Below, piece by piece: positions 16,588 through 26,112 of a DNA stretch of 62,222 bases. The stretch's first letter is position 1; the number at the start of each line of letters is the position of its first letter. A program made the position numbers and the translations under genes. The notes under the pieces are model-generated. The model did no database searches, had not been told where the DNA came from, and saw nothing but the letters and a program-made list of their open reading frames with translations. Source of the stretch: Nitrospira sp. UBA6493 (GTDB lineage: Bacteria; Nitrospirota; Nitrospiria; Nitrospirales; Nitrospiraceae). The stretch is from NCBI GenBank assembly GCA_002435325.1, contig DJMJ01000037.1, forward strand, positions 1-62,222. Reading direction: 5' to 3'.

Positions 16588-17724
16588 ATGAGGGCAGTAT
16601 TCGCCCATATGCTGAGGGGGTTCGCAGTTTGCCAGGGCTTACTGCTGGCAGGCTGTCTTGAAGCCGTTCCACCGGATCTGGTCAATGCTCTTGAGTCGGT
16701 TGATCACGATCTGGTGGCACTGCAAGCGGCGGAGACTGCTCCTGACGATTACGCACATTTTATTCGGCAATGGATTCCACTAAGAGCACGAGTCCAATCG
16801 GATGATGATCTGGTTCGATGGCCATGGGAGGCCAACGATTTAGAGACCGAGCTCAGACGATTACTGGAAGAGGGCGGGGGAACCGTTGCGCGGCTTCATA
16901 GGGAACGAGACGTCAAGCGCCAGATGGCGAAGGACAAACTCACTCGTGTCGAGGACCGTCTCCGGCTGATCGCTTCCAAGGTTGATGCCATTGATGGTCG
17001 CATCGTCTTGGGGGGCAAATCTGTCCAAGCCGACCTTCTTGTCAAACAAGCCCGGTCATTCTACGATCACCAGGATTATCAACGGGCAATTCAGGCTGCC
17101 GATCAGGCAGGACGCGCACTTTTTGTCGAGGCGTCCGTGCTCAGCAAGGAGCTTGGGCGCTATACGGATGAGCGCCGTATCGCCCGCTGGCAGACGCAGG
17201 CCCAGCAAACCGTGGATTGGTCCAGGACACATCAGTCAACGGCGATTGTGGTGAATAAGGCAGATAGGAATCTGATCCTCTATAAAAATGGGCGGCCAAT
17301 CCTCTCGTATCCCGTGCGGCTCGGATTTAACGGTATCCGTGAAAAGCAGTTTCAAGGGGATGGTGCCACCCCTGAAGGACGCTATCGCATCACTGCCAAG
17401 CGCGGGCGAGGGCAAACCCAATTCTATCGCGCCCTGGTGCTGGATTACCCGAATCAAGATGATCGACGCCGATTTGTTCAGGCAAAAAAAGCAGGCCATA
17501 TTCCATCTACGAAGCAAATCGGCGGACAGATCGAGATCCATGGGGCGGAAAACGAGCTTATGGCGCAAACACTGGGGTGCGTCATGCTTGAAAATCAACA
17601 CATGACGGCGTTGTTTGAGCGTGTTCAGGCCGGGACGCCAGTCACGATCGTCGGGGCGTTGACCGAGGGCAATGCGGTTGCGCTCGCCCTATCCCAATTA
17701 GATGTACGGAAAGACGAGACCTGA
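16588..17724 (+). CDS. YafK-like L,D-transpeptidase-family lipoprotein
   Basis: The 378-residue product has a lipobox LLLAGC (Cys23). A helical region (about 60-205) precedes a C-terminal YkuD-fold domain (about 210-355) beginning AIVVNKADRNLILYKNGRP. The catalytic residues are His318 (in QIEIHGAE) and Cys331 (in TLGCVML). The usual SHGC motif is replaced by TLGC; that, together with DYPNQDDRRRF and the IHG spacing, resembles the YafK/DpaA subgroup rather than the classical cross-linking enzymes. DpaA-type enzymes act on peptidoglycan-bound lipoprotein links in E. coli. It is followed 8 bp later by a canonical L,D-transpeptidase gene. Confidence 0.85.
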   Translation: MRAVFAHMLRGFAVCQGLLLAGCLEAVPPDLVNALESVDHDLVALQAAETAPDDYAHFIRQWIPLRARVQSDDDLVRWPWEANDLETELRRLLEEGGGTVARLHRERDVKRQMAKDKLTRVEDRLRLIASKVDAIDGRIVLGGKSVQADLLVKQARSFYDHQDYQRAIQAADQAGRALFVEASVLSKELGRYTDERRIARWQTQAQQTVDWSRTHQSTAIVVNKADRNLILYKNGRPILSYPVRLGFNGIREKQFQGDGATPEGRYRITAKRGRGQTQFYRALVLDYPNQDDRRRFVQAKKAGHIPSTKQIGGQIEIHGAENELMAQTLGCVMLENQHMTALFERVQAGTPVTIVGALTEGNAVALALSQLDVRKDET

Positions 17725-17732
17725 GGCTCCGG

Positions 17733-18368
17733 ATGGCACGGTTCTTCATCATACTGTCTCTGGCCACGCTCGGCCTGGTTGCGATCCTATTCTCCTCCAA
17801 TCCCAGCGACATGCGCGCTTCAGGTACGTCCGTCACCCCGCCACCGGTATATGATCAAGCCCGTATGGATGATCTCCAGGCCCGGTACAAGAATGCGAGC
17901 AAGCAACTATCGCAGTTTATGCCGCGTCAGCCGTACATCCTCGTCGATACAGCCAGAAACCACTTGTATGTGAAACGCAGCCACGAAGTGATCTTGGATG
18001 CCTTGGCTTCTACCGGAAGTGGGGTTGTGCTGGACAAACCTGGGGAAGGGAAGAATCAGTGGGTGTTTGATACACCCCGTGGAGAGTTCTCTGTGCAGTC
18101 CAAATTGACTCATCCCGTGTGGGTGAAGCCGGACTGGGCTTTCATCGAAGAAGGCCTCATGGTGCCCAAGAATCATGCCGACCGGGTGGAACAGGGCGTG
18201 CTCGGTGAATATGCACTCGGGTTCGGCAAAGGCTATTTCATTCACGGCACTCTCTATACTAGGCTCTTGGGGAAAAATGTGACCCACGGATGCATTCGCC
18301 TGAACGATAGTGATCTCAAAAGTGTCTACCAGCTCGCTCGAGTCGGGACACCCATCATGATTTTCTAA
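17733..18368 (+). CDS. L,D-transpeptidase (YkuD domain)
   Basis: This 211-residue protein has an N-terminal membrane segment or signal (about 3-22, FFIILSLATLGLVAILFSS) and a YkuD catalytic domain. The canonical motif is present: His171 in FIHGTL and His185/Cys187 in THGCIRL. Such enzymes form 3-3 peptidoglycan cross-links or attach proteins to the wall, and are insensitive to most beta-lactams. The gene is 8 bp downstream of the YafK-like gene, and the two are probably co-transcribed. Confidence 0.92.
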   Translation: MARFFIILSLATLGLVAILFSSNPSDMRASGTSVTPPPVYDQARMDDLQARYKNASKQLSQFMPRQPYILVDTARNHLYVKRSHEVILDALASTGSGVVLDKPGEGKNQWVFDTPRGEFSVQSKLTHPVWVKPDWAFIEEGLMVPKNHADRVEQGVLGEYALGFGKGYFIHGTLYTRLLGKNVTHGCIRLNDSDLKSVYQLARVGTPIMIF

Positions 18369-18396
18369 CTGCGCAAAATTGGCGCAGAGACGGTTC

Positions 18397-19032
18397 ATGC
18401 CTTTTCGATTCGCGATCATGTTCTCGCTGGTTCTGGTGTCCACCGGTTGGGGCGCCGAATACGACGCATTCCCCGATCTCAATCACGATGACCCCGCATC
18501 TCTTCGCGAGGCCACGCGGGTTCTCGAAGAAGAAGTAAAGCTCGCGGCCAGGTCACAAACATATCTCCTGCTCGACCTTCCTGCCGGGGCGGTGCGGATC
18601 AAAGGGCGCGGGGTCGATCTTCATCGGATCTCTATTCTGCAATGGGCGGCCTCAGCTCCGCATCAGTTGACAGGCACCTTCCGACTGGTTGCGCGGCCAC
18701 CGGTGGTCCGCCGAAAGATCGATCCGTCCGCAACCACGGAGCAGGAGCCTATCGCACTTGCGGATATGCCGACAGACTATCAACTTTCGTTTACTCCGGC
18801 TTTGAGGATGGAGATTCAATCAGTCCGTGAAGAGGGGATTGTCCAAAAGATCATCTCATCAGCCGCGGATATCTGGCAGAAACTCAAGGTGTGGGGACTT
18901 TCCCGCACGGATCCGCCATCCCCAGCAGAGGCCACCGTCACTCTTAGGCTATCAGTCGAACAAGCTCAGTCGCTGGCATGGTCCACCGTCGACGGGATGG
19001 CGCTCATTGTTCGCCGATGGCCCGATCAATAG
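18397..19032 (+). CDS. Exported protein of unknown function
   Basis: From the ATG at 18397, the product is 211 residues with a signal peptide (about 1-22, FAIMFSLVLVSTGWGAEYDA). I do not recognise the rest. It has LLLDLPAGAVRIKGRGVDLH, resembling the start of a YkuD-like beta strand (compare ILVDTARNHLYVK in the neighbour), but the catalytic His and Cys are absent. The remainder (YQLSFTPALRMEIQSVREE) looks beta-rich. Its place directly after two L,D-transpeptidase genes (28 bp gap) suggests a role with them, perhaps as a degenerate relative or accessory. Confidence 0.7.
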   Translation: MPFRFAIMFSLVLVSTGWGAEYDAFPDLNHDDPASLREATRVLEEEVKLAARSQTYLLLDLPAGAVRIKGRGVDLHRISILQWAASAPHQLTGTFRLVARPPVVRRKIDPSATTEQEPIALADMPTDYQLSFTPALRMEIQSVREEGIVQKIISSAADIWQKLKVWGLSRTDPPSPAEATVTLRLSVEQAQSLAWSTVDGMALIVRRWPDQ

Positions 19033-19137
19033 CACACCTCGATTAAAGAGCATTGCCTTTTCGTTTCTCTGGTCCCTAAGATACCTGTCAGTTTGCACGT
19101 GATTCACCGTCGGTCTATAGCGCGAGGGGGGGAGATT

Positions 19138-20829
19138 ATGGGACGGTCCTCACTTCACATTCTGGCATCGCCGTATGCCAAATTGACTCATGCCCCGCTC
19201 GAACAGCTTGCTTTCAACCGTGCCGTCGATCGTCTATGGGCCAAAGATCATCGTCTCTGGAAACCCGACCCCACGGAAATTTCCAATCGCCTGGGCTGGT
19301 TATCGTTGCCTCAGGACATGCTTCAGCAAGTAGATACGCTTCGCCTTCTTGCCGAAGAAACCAAACGAAATGGCATTACTGACGTCGTGCTCCTCGGAAT
19401 GGGGGGCAGTAGTTTAGGGCCTGAAGTCTTTCGGGCGTCGTTCGGATCGCAGAAGGGCTATCCAAACCTGTGGGTGCTCGACTCCACTGTGCCAGGATGG
19501 GTGAAGTCGGTGACCAAAGCCATTCAACCGGCCCGCACACTCTTTCTGGTAGCAAGCAAATCAGGTGGCACAATTGAGGTCATGTCCCTCTTTGCCCATT
19601 TCTGGCATCTTCTCACTCGCACCAAGGGGAATCAGGGTGGCCGACAATTCATTGCCATCACCGACCCCGCGACCGGGCTTGAGCGTATGGCGAAGGATTA
19701 TGGGTTCCGTCAGATCTTCAGCAATCCGGCTGATATCGGCGGGCGGTATTCCGTCATGTCACTATTCGGGTTAGTGCCTGCCGCGTTACTGGGACTCGAT
19801 GTCCAACGGCTCATGGCGCGGGCTGCGAATATGGCCGACCAGTGTCGAGTGGTTGAACGGATTGAGCGAAACCCCGGTGTCTATTTGGGCGTGGCCATGG
19901 CAACATTGGCGAAGGCGGGGCGCGATAAGGTGACCGTTATGGCATCGGCCCCCATCAACAGTTTTGGTTTGTGGGCCGAGCAACTATTGGCGGAGAGCAC
20001 GGGAAAAGAAGGTACCGGTCTGATTCCTGTTGCGCAGGAACCGGTTCTGGTTCCTAGGAATTACGGACATGACCGCTTCTTTATCTATTTACGATTGAAG
20101 GGGGCGAAGAATGCCATCCTCGATCGCCAGGTTCGAGCACTTTCGCAAGGCGGTCATCCCGTCTTGCAGTTCGATCTCAAAGATCTCTACGATCTCGGGG
20201 CGGAATTTTTTCGATGGGAATATGCGACGGCGGTGGCTGGCCATCTGTTGGGCATTCAGCCGTTCGATCAACCGAACGTCCAGGAAAGTAAAGACAACAC
20301 CAATCGGGTACTGGAGGGATTCAAGACAAATGGCCGGTTGCCGGATCAAGCCGCCAGTTCACCCAAACAGGTTGCCGCCGAGCTGATCAGCCACATGAAG
20401 CCCGGTGCCTATCTTGCGATTCTAGCCTATGGGATGCCATCCAAGCCATTTGAAGCGGCGATCCGCCGGCTTCGGAAAACACTGGTCCAGCACCACCACA
20501 TCACCACGACCTTCGGCTATGGTCCGCGCTATCTGCACTCCACGGGACAATTGCACAAAGGTGGTCCGAATAGCGGGATCTTTCTTGAGCTTGTCGATCG
20601 CATGAGGCCCGATCTGGTCATTCCAGAACAACCGTTCTCATTTGGCACACTAGCTCAAGCCCAGGCTGTCGGCGATCTCAACTCACTTCAGACACACGGC
20701 CGTATCGCACTGCGAGTCTCGTTGGGGGCGAATCCCGTGGCAACGGTGCAGGCCATCACAAACGCCTTGGTCCCCCCTCGCACCATCCGTCGCGCGGCTT
20801 CGAAACGACGGCAGCTCCGACGTCGCTGA
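19138..20829 (+). CDS. pgi: Glucose-6-phosphate isomerase
   Basis: With the ATG at 19138 the product is 563 residues. A GGGGGGAG ribosome site immediately precedes this ATG; the earlier TTG at 19093 lacks one. Conserved segments are LLGMGGSSLGPEVF, SKSGGTIEVMSLF, GGRYSVMSLFGLVPAALLG, LAESTGKEGTGLIPV and GPRYLHSTGQLHKGG. It interconverts glucose-6-phosphate and fructose-6-phosphate. It starts a cluster of central carbon genes: the pgl start lies one base after its stop. Confidence 0.95.
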   Translation: MGRSSLHILASPYAKLTHAPLEQLAFNRAVDRLWAKDHRLWKPDPTEISNRLGWLSLPQDMLQQVDTLRLLAEETKRNGITDVVLLGMGGSSLGPEVFRASFGSQKGYPNLWVLDSTVPGWVKSVTKAIQPARTLFLVASKSGGTIEVMSLFAHFWHLLTRTKGNQGGRQFIAITDPATGLERMAKDYGFRQIFSNPADIGGRYSVMSLFGLVPAALLGLDVQRLMARAANMADQCRVVERIERNPGVYLGVAMATLAKAGRDKVTVMASAPINSFGLWAEQLLAESTGKEGTGLIPVAQEPVLVPRNYGHDRFFIYLRLKGAKNAILDRQVRALSQGGHPVLQFDLKDLYDLGAEFFRWEYATAVAGHLLGIQPFDQPNVQESKDNTNRVLEGFKTNGRLPDQAASSPKQVAAELISHMKPGAYLAILAYGMPSKPFEAAIRRLRKTLVQHHHITTTFGYGPRYLHSTGQLHKGGPNSGIFLELVDRMRPDLVIPEQPFSFGTLAQAQAVGDLNSLQTHGRIALRVSLGANPVATVQAITNALVPPRTIRRAASKRRQLRRR

Positions 20830-20830
20830 C

Positions 20831-21583
20831 ATGCCAAGTCGGTCTGACATCCAGATCTATTCAGACGGCCACGATTGGCTTCACCAAGCCTGCACCCTTA
20901 TTCGTGACATCACGGCACGTACGATTCAATCACGTGGCCGCTGTCTCGTGGTCTTGTCCGGCGGGTCTACTCCCAAAGTTCTCTATGGCGGATTGACGTC
21001 ACCGGAATGGCGGTCTCAGATCCAGTGGGAACGGCTGATCTTTCTGTTCGGAGACGAGCGTTGTGTGCCGCCGGAGCATCCGGAGAGTAATTATGGGCTG
21101 GCTCATGCGGCCCTCTTTCGTCCTCTCGCAATTGAGGCTGGCCAAATCTATCGCATGAATGGGGAAGGAGCTAATCCCATGGACGCCGCGAGCGAGTATG
21201 AACAGACCCTGCGGGCACTTACCGCTTGCCCGGCACCCGAAATCCCATCACTCGATCTGGTCCTGCTCGGTCTTGGAGACGACGGCCACACCGCATCCTT
21301 ATTCCCTGGGACCGAAGCACTTGCCGAGCAGCGAAAGCTCGTGACCATGGGCCAGGCGCCCAAAGGGGTTGCCACTCGACTCACACTGACACTAGGTGTG
21401 CTCAACAGGGCGACTGTGGTACTGTTCCTGGTGACCGGCGCCGGGAAGGCAGAGACCGTACGCGCGGTCATCGAACCGCGAAACCAGAAGGAGCGCGCTC
21501 TGCCGGCCGCAAGGATACAGCCTGCTTCGGGTCATCTGATCTGGCTGCTTGATCGATCGGCTGGGGCCAGTCTTTCAGCCTAA
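20831..21583 (+). CDS. pgl: 6-phosphogluconolactonase
   Basis: The 250-residue product matches the DevB/SOL-type lactonase: VLSGGSTPKVLYGGL, FLFGDERCVPPEHPESNYG and LVLLGLGDDGHTASLFPGT. It hydrolyses 6-phosphogluconolactone to 6-phosphogluconate in the oxidative pentose phosphate pathway. It is flanked closely by pgi (1 bp) and glk (14 bp), so the three are translationally linked. Genes for zwf and gnd are absent from this window. Confidence 0.96.
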   Translation: MPSRSDIQIYSDGHDWLHQACTLIRDITARTIQSRGRCLVVLSGGSTPKVLYGGLTSPEWRSQIQWERLIFLFGDERCVPPEHPESNYGLAHAALFRPLAIEAGQIYRMNGEGANPMDAASEYEQTLRALTACPAPEIPSLDLVLLGLGDDGHTASLFPGTEALAEQRKLVTMGQAPKGVATRLTLTLGVLNRATVVLFLVTGAGKAETVRAVIEPRNQKERALPAARIQPASGHLIWLLDRSAGASLSA

Positions 21584-21597
21584 AAGAGGGGAGCACC

Positions 21598-22671
21598 ATG
21601 ATTCTTGCGGGTGACATCGGCGGAACGAAGACCCATCTGGCCCTCTATGAATGGATCAGCGAGCGAGTGGAGCCGATCCGGCTCGAAACATTCCACAGCG
21701 CCGACTACAAATCGCTCGAAGAAATTCTGGAAGAGTTTCTCACGCCGCCAAAGCCACCGACTCCTCTCGATGAACTCGATGCGGAGATCGCAGATGAAAC
21801 CGAAGAGAAAGAGGCGGACTCCCCGCCAGAACCCCTTACGGTCGCAGCCGCCTGCTTCGGGATTGCGGGACCGGTCATCGACAATCATTCACAGACCACC
21901 AATCTTCCATGGGTGGTTGATGGTCCGGCGATCGCGAAGAAGTTCAACATTCCGCGGGTGCAATTGCTCAACGATCTCGAAGCGACGGCCTACGGAGTCT
22001 TGCTGCTCCGTTCCGATGAAGTGGAAGTGCTCAACCCCGGCACGCTTCCGAAGAAACGGCAAGCACTGGCTCTGATCGCCGCGGGAACAGGACTCGGCGA
22101 AGCGATTCTCTTCTGGGACGGCAAGTCCTATCGTCCGATGCCGTCGGAGGGTGGGCATACGGACTTTGCTCCGACCAACGATTATGAAATCGAGTTGTTG
22201 CGGTATCTGCGCAGCCAATATCTCCATGTGAGCTATGAGCGTTTACTATCGGGTCCTGGCTTGCACGCGCTCTACGAATATGTGCGGGACACGAAAAAGA
22301 ATGAACCGACCTGGCTGGCGGAAAAGATCAAGGCCGGGAATCCGGCGGCCGAGATCGCCGAAGCCGGTCTCAACGGCCAGGCCGAGATTGCCAAACAGAC
22401 GTTGGATCTCTTTGCCTCTGTCTATGGAGCCGAAGCCGGCAATCTCGCGCTGAAGGCGCTCTCGCTCGATGGGGTCTATGTCGCGGGAGGCATGGCGCCG
22501 AAGCTGATCAAGAAACTGCAAGACGGCACCTTCATGAAATCTTTTATCAACAAGGGACGCTATAAGCGATTGCTGAGCAACATGCCTGTGAAGGTGGTCA
22601 TGAATCAGCAAACCGCGCTTTTGGGCGCAGCTTCCGTCGCCGGCGCCCTCTCACACGCGCCGACATTATGA
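21598..22671 (+). CDS. glk: Glucokinase with acidic insertion
   Basis: This 357-residue kinase begins with the ATP-binding motif GDIGGTKTH (residues 5-13). It has CFGIAGPVIDN, the sugar-binding VQLLNDLEATAYG, and AAGTGLGEAIL. It phosphorylates glucose with ATP. An insertion at about residues 50-80 is rich in Glu, Asp and Pro (TPLDELDAEIADETEEKEADSP) and makes the protein longer than the usual 320 or so residues. This loop is probably disordered and surface-exposed. The rpiA start overlaps the stop by 4 bp. Confidence 0.94.
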   Translation: MILAGDIGGTKTHLALYEWISERVEPIRLETFHSADYKSLEEILEEFLTPPKPPTPLDELDAEIADETEEKEADSPPEPLTVAAACFGIAGPVIDNHSQTTNLPWVVDGPAIAKKFNIPRVQLLNDLEATAYGVLLLRSDEVEVLNPGTLPKKRQALALIAAGTGLGEAILFWDGKSYRPMPSEGGHTDFAPTNDYEIELLRYLRSQYLHVSYERLLSGPGLHALYEYVRDTKKNEPTWLAEKIKAGNPAAEIAEAGLNGQAEIAKQTLDLFASVYGAEAGNLALKALSLDGVYVAGGMAPKLIKKLQDGTFMKSFINKGRYKRLLSNMPVKVVMNQQTALLGAASVAGALSHAPTL

Positions 22672-23369
22672 CCAGCCATCACGATCTCGACAGTCTGAAA
22701 AAAGCCGCGGCCTTGGCTGCGGTGGAATATGTCCGCGACGGCATGGTCGTGGGACTTGGAACCGGCTCAACGGCCAAACATATGGTGATCGCTTTGGGTG
22801 AGAAAGTCCGCGCCGGAATGCAGCTGCGCGGCGTGCCGACGTCGCAAGAAACAGCGATGCTGGCCAGACAAGCCGGAATTACGCTCATCGATACGGATAA
22901 TCGGTGGGAGATCGATGTGGCCATCGACGGCGCCGATCAGGTCGATCCCGCGTTCAATCTGGTCAAAGGCGGCGGCGGCGCTTTGCTGAAAGAAAAAATC
23001 GTCGCGGCCTCCGCCAAACAATTTATCGTCCTGGTCGATCACACGAAGCAAGTGCCTGTGCTGGGCGGTTCATTCCCCTTGCCGATTGAAGTCATCCCGT
23101 TTGGCTGGGGCAGTACTGCACGGGAGATCGAAGCTCTGACCAAGAGCCGGGTTGTCCTGAGGGAACGCAACGGAGCCCCGTTCAAGACCGAAGCCGGAAA
23201 TCTGATCGTGGACGTGCATCTCGCTCATATTGACAGGCCGCAGGAGTTGGAGATCGCACTGAACCAAATTCCGGGGATTGTAGAAACTGGTCTCTTTGTT
23301 GGTCGCACTGATATCTTGATCGTCGGTAGACCTCAGGGCGTTGACACGCTGCATGCGTCACGAGAATGA
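22668..23369 (+). CDS. rpiA: Ribose-5-phosphate isomerase A
   Basis: The 233-residue protein has MVVGLGTGSTAKHMVIALG near the N terminus, VDVAIDGADQVDPAFNLVKGGGGALLKEKIVA in the centre, and conserved catalytic Asp/Lys residues. It interconverts ribose-5-phosphate and ribulose-5-phosphate, serving both the pentose phosphate pathway and the Calvin cycle. Its ATG overlaps the glk stop by 4 bp. It completes the pgi-pgl-glk-rpiA run. Confidence 0.97.
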   Translation: MTSHHDLDSLKKAAALAAVEYVRDGMVVGLGTGSTAKHMVIALGEKVRAGMQLRGVPTSQETAMLARQAGITLIDTDNRWEIDVAIDGADQVDPAFNLVKGGGGALLKEKIVAASAKQFIVLVDHTKQVPVLGGSFPLPIEVIPFGWGSTAREIEALTKSRVVLRERNGAPFKTEAGNLIVDVHLAHIDRPQELEIALNQIPGIVETGLFVGRTDILIVGRPQGVDTLHASRE

Positions 23370-23515
23370 AGATCCTGTTGGTCGGCGTGAGACATGCCTG
23401 ACTCTACTCAAGCAGGCCAGTTTCCTTCTGACGCTTCAGATCGCACAGGTACTCCTCGCCGCCTGCCCCCCCTGTACACTCAAACGTCATCCAGGCTCAA
23501 TCGAGAGGTAACGAT

Positions 23516-26092
23516 ATGACAGCAGATTCCACCATCAGGACAGGTGATCCCTATCGGTTACCCCGTCACGTGATCCCGATTCGATATGATCTGCATCTCG
23601 AACCGGATCTGCCCACGGCCACGTTTATAGGCAGGGAGACGATTACGCTAAAGGTTGAAGAAGCGACGAGTGTGATCATCCTGAACGCGGTTGATCTGAC
23701 CATCTCCTCCGCTGAACTTGACACCGCTCCAGGCGAGCGTTTGAGCGCTACGATTGAGCTGGACGAATCGCTGCAACGCGGCCAGCTCCGGTTCGCATCC
23801 TCTATCGCGCCGGGCGAATGGCGGCTTCATCTGGTGTTTCAGGGAAAACTGAATGATCAGCTACGTGGCTTTTACCGCAGCACCTATAAAGATCAATCGG
23901 GAACAACACAAACGCTGGCGGCTACCCAGTTTGAAGCAACTGATGCGCGCCGAGCTTTCCCCTGCTGGGACGAACCGGATTTCAAAGCCGTGTTCGCCAC
24001 GACCCTCGCCATCGATCCCGCTCTGACCGCTGTATCGAACACTCAGGTGGTTTCTGAGTCCCTCGAAGCCGGCAAGAAGGTGCTGCGTTTCGCGGACAGT
24101 ATCAAGATGTCCACGTATCTGGTGGCCTTGATCGTCGGGAGGATAGAAGCCACGAAGCCGGTGTTCGTCGGGAAGACGGCCGTGCGGCTCTGGACTGTGC
24201 CAGGCAAACAACCACTCACCACGTTTGGCCATGACATTGCTGTTGCGTCGCTGAAGTTTTTCGAGGCCTATTATGGCATTCCCTATCCGGGCGACAAGCT
24301 GGATCTCCTAGCCATTCCCGACTTTGCCTCGGGGGCGATGGAAAATCTTGGCGCCATCACATTTCGCGAAACCGCGCTCTTGGTTGATCCAGGGAGCGGC
24401 ACCCATAGTGAGCTGGAACGAGTCGCCGATGTGGTCGCTCATGAGAATGCCCACATGTGGTTCGGCGATTTGGTGACGATGTCCTGGTGGAACGGCTTGT
24501 GGCTGAACGAGGCCTTCGCGACCTTCATGGAAATGTTGGCGGTCGATGCCTGGAAGCCGGAATGGAAGCGATGGGATTCGTTCAGCGTTTCACGAGCGGC
24601 GGCTTTCTCCGTCGATGGGCTCCAGAGCACCAGACCCATTGAATTTCCGGTGCGCGCCCCCAAGGATGCCGATGCCATGTTCGACGTGCTTACCTATGAA
24701 AAAGGGGCCTCCGTGCTCCGCATGCTGGAGCAGCATATCGGGCCTACGGTCTTTCGCGATGGCGTGCGCGAGTACCTGCGCACCCATGCTTATGGAAATG
24801 CAGATACAAACGATTTGTGGGTGTCGTTAGGTTCAGCCGCAAAGCAACCGGTTCCCGAGTTGATGGATGGCTGGATCTTCCAGCCGGGCTTTCCGCTGAT
24901 CACGGCGGAGCTGGATGGAGAGTCGGCCGTTGTTATCTCTCAGCAACGATTCTCCTATCTACCGACCAGTCAGGCGACGGAGTCGTCTTGGCAGGTGCCC
25001 GTGAGTATCGGTATTGGAATCGGTGACCAGGTGGAGGTTCGACACCTGCTGCTCAAAGATCGTCAGATGCGGGTGGAGCTTCCCAAGGGGGCGACACATC
25101 TCCTCATCAACGAGGGGGGGCATGGATTCTATCGAGTCCGCTATAGCCCCACGTTGCTCCGGCAACTGCTCAAGGCCGGCCTGGACCGGCTGGCTCCCAT
25201 CGAACGATTCAACTTGGTCAGCGATGCCTGGGCGACCACCCTCTCCGGTCTCATGCCGCTGTCGGAGTATCTCCGGTTAACCAAGTCGTTCCAGCAGGAA
25301 CGGGACAAGAATGTGTGGGCCGTGTTGCTCGACTCCTTGACGTTTTTGAATCGCATCGTCACCGTCCAGGAACGGCCTGCGTTGGAGGCCTTTGTGAGAG
25401 CGCTCGTCGGTCCTTCGGTCGACAAACTCGGGTGGATTCCCGAGGCGGGAGAAAACGATCTTGTCAGGCAATTGCGCGGGGAACTCATCGGCGCGTTGGG
25501 AAAGCTGGGCAATGACGCGGTGATTCAGCAACAAGCAGCCGAACGCTATCGAGAGTACACACGCGATTCCGCCGCAGTTGATCCGAATCTCGTCCCCGCC
25601 CTCGTGTCCATTCTCGCTCATACCGGAGACGAGGCGCGGTATGAGGACTTTTCTGAGCAGTATCGAACGGCCTCCACCCCGCAAGAAGAACGGCGCTACT
25701 TATTTTCGCTCGCGGCATTTCAACCTTCCGCGTTGCTCGAGCGGACATTGGCCAGGACGATCAGCGGAGAAACTCGGACACAAGATGCCCCGTTTCTCGT
25801 GAGCGCCGTGCTGGGAAATGTGTACGGCCGGGAGAAGGCCTGGGACTTTGTGAAAGCGAACTGGGATCAGATGGATCGGCTGTTCCCGAAGCAGGGCCTC
25901 CGGCGGATGTGCGGTGGCATCGTCTGTCTCGCGACTCCGGAATTCGAACGGGATGTACGGGACTTTTTCAGTACGCGCAAGATCGATCTTGGCGGCAAGA
26001 CGTTGGAGCAGTATTTCGAACAGCTCCGCATCGCCGTCGCGTTTCGCGAACGAGAACGGTCGAGTCTGTTACAGCAGCTTCTCTCCTCGTGA
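23516..26092 (+). CDS. M1-family metallo-aminopeptidase
   Basis: The 858-residue protein has the M1 hallmarks: GAMENLGAITFRE near residue 273 (peptide N terminus recognition) and a zinc motif HENAH with the third ligand Glu 18 residues later (WNGLWLNEAF; about residues 309-332). The second motif position is Asn-Ala where many relatives have Leu-Ala. It has the beta N-terminal domain (YRLPRHVIPIRYDLHLEPDL) and a C-terminal ERAP-like helical domain. No signal peptide is visible, so a cytoplasmic location is likely. The start ATG at 23516 follows AGAGGTAACGAT. Confidence 0.95.
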   Translation: MTADSTIRTGDPYRLPRHVIPIRYDLHLEPDLPTATFIGRETITLKVEEATSVIILNAVDLTISSAELDTAPGERLSATIELDESLQRGQLRFASSIAPGEWRLHLVFQGKLNDQLRGFYRSTYKDQSGTTQTLAATQFEATDARRAFPCWDEPDFKAVFATTLAIDPALTAVSNTQVVSESLEAGKKVLRFADSIKMSTYLVALIVGRIEATKPVFVGKTAVRLWTVPGKQPLTTFGHDIAVASLKFFEAYYGIPYPGDKLDLLAIPDFASGAMENLGAITFRETALLVDPGSGTHSELERVADVVAHENAHMWFGDLVTMSWWNGLWLNEAFATFMEMLAVDAWKPEWKRWDSFSVSRAAAFSVDGLQSTRPIEFPVRAPKDADAMFDVLTYEKGASVLRMLEQHIGPTVFRDGVREYLRTHAYGNADTNDLWVSLGSAAKQPVPELMDGWIFQPGFPLITAELDGESAVVISQQRFSYLPTSQATESSWQVPVSIGIGIGDQVEVRHLLLKDRQMRVELPKGATHLLINEGGHGFYRVRYSPTLLRQLLKAGLDRLAPIERFNLVSDAWATTLSGLMPLSEYLRLTKSFQQERDKNVWAVLLDSLTFLNRIVTVQERPALEAFVRALVGPSVDKLGWIPEAGENDLVRQLRGELIGALGKLGNDAVIQQQAAERYREYTRDSAAVDPNLVPALVSILAHTGDEARYEDFSEQYRTASTPQEERRYLFSLAAFQPSALLERTLARTISGETRTQDAPFLVSAVLGNVYGREKAWDFVKANWDQMDRLFPKQGLRRMCGGIVCLATPEFERDVRDFFSTRKIDLGGKTLEQYFEQLRIAVAFRERERSSLLQQLLSS

Positions 26093-26112
26093 GGCACGAG
26101 AGGACGTGATGG

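Noticed and set aside
19093..19137. Upstream TTG start for Pgi
   Set aside because: Lacks a ribosome site, whereas the ATG at 19138 has GGGGGGAG immediately before it.
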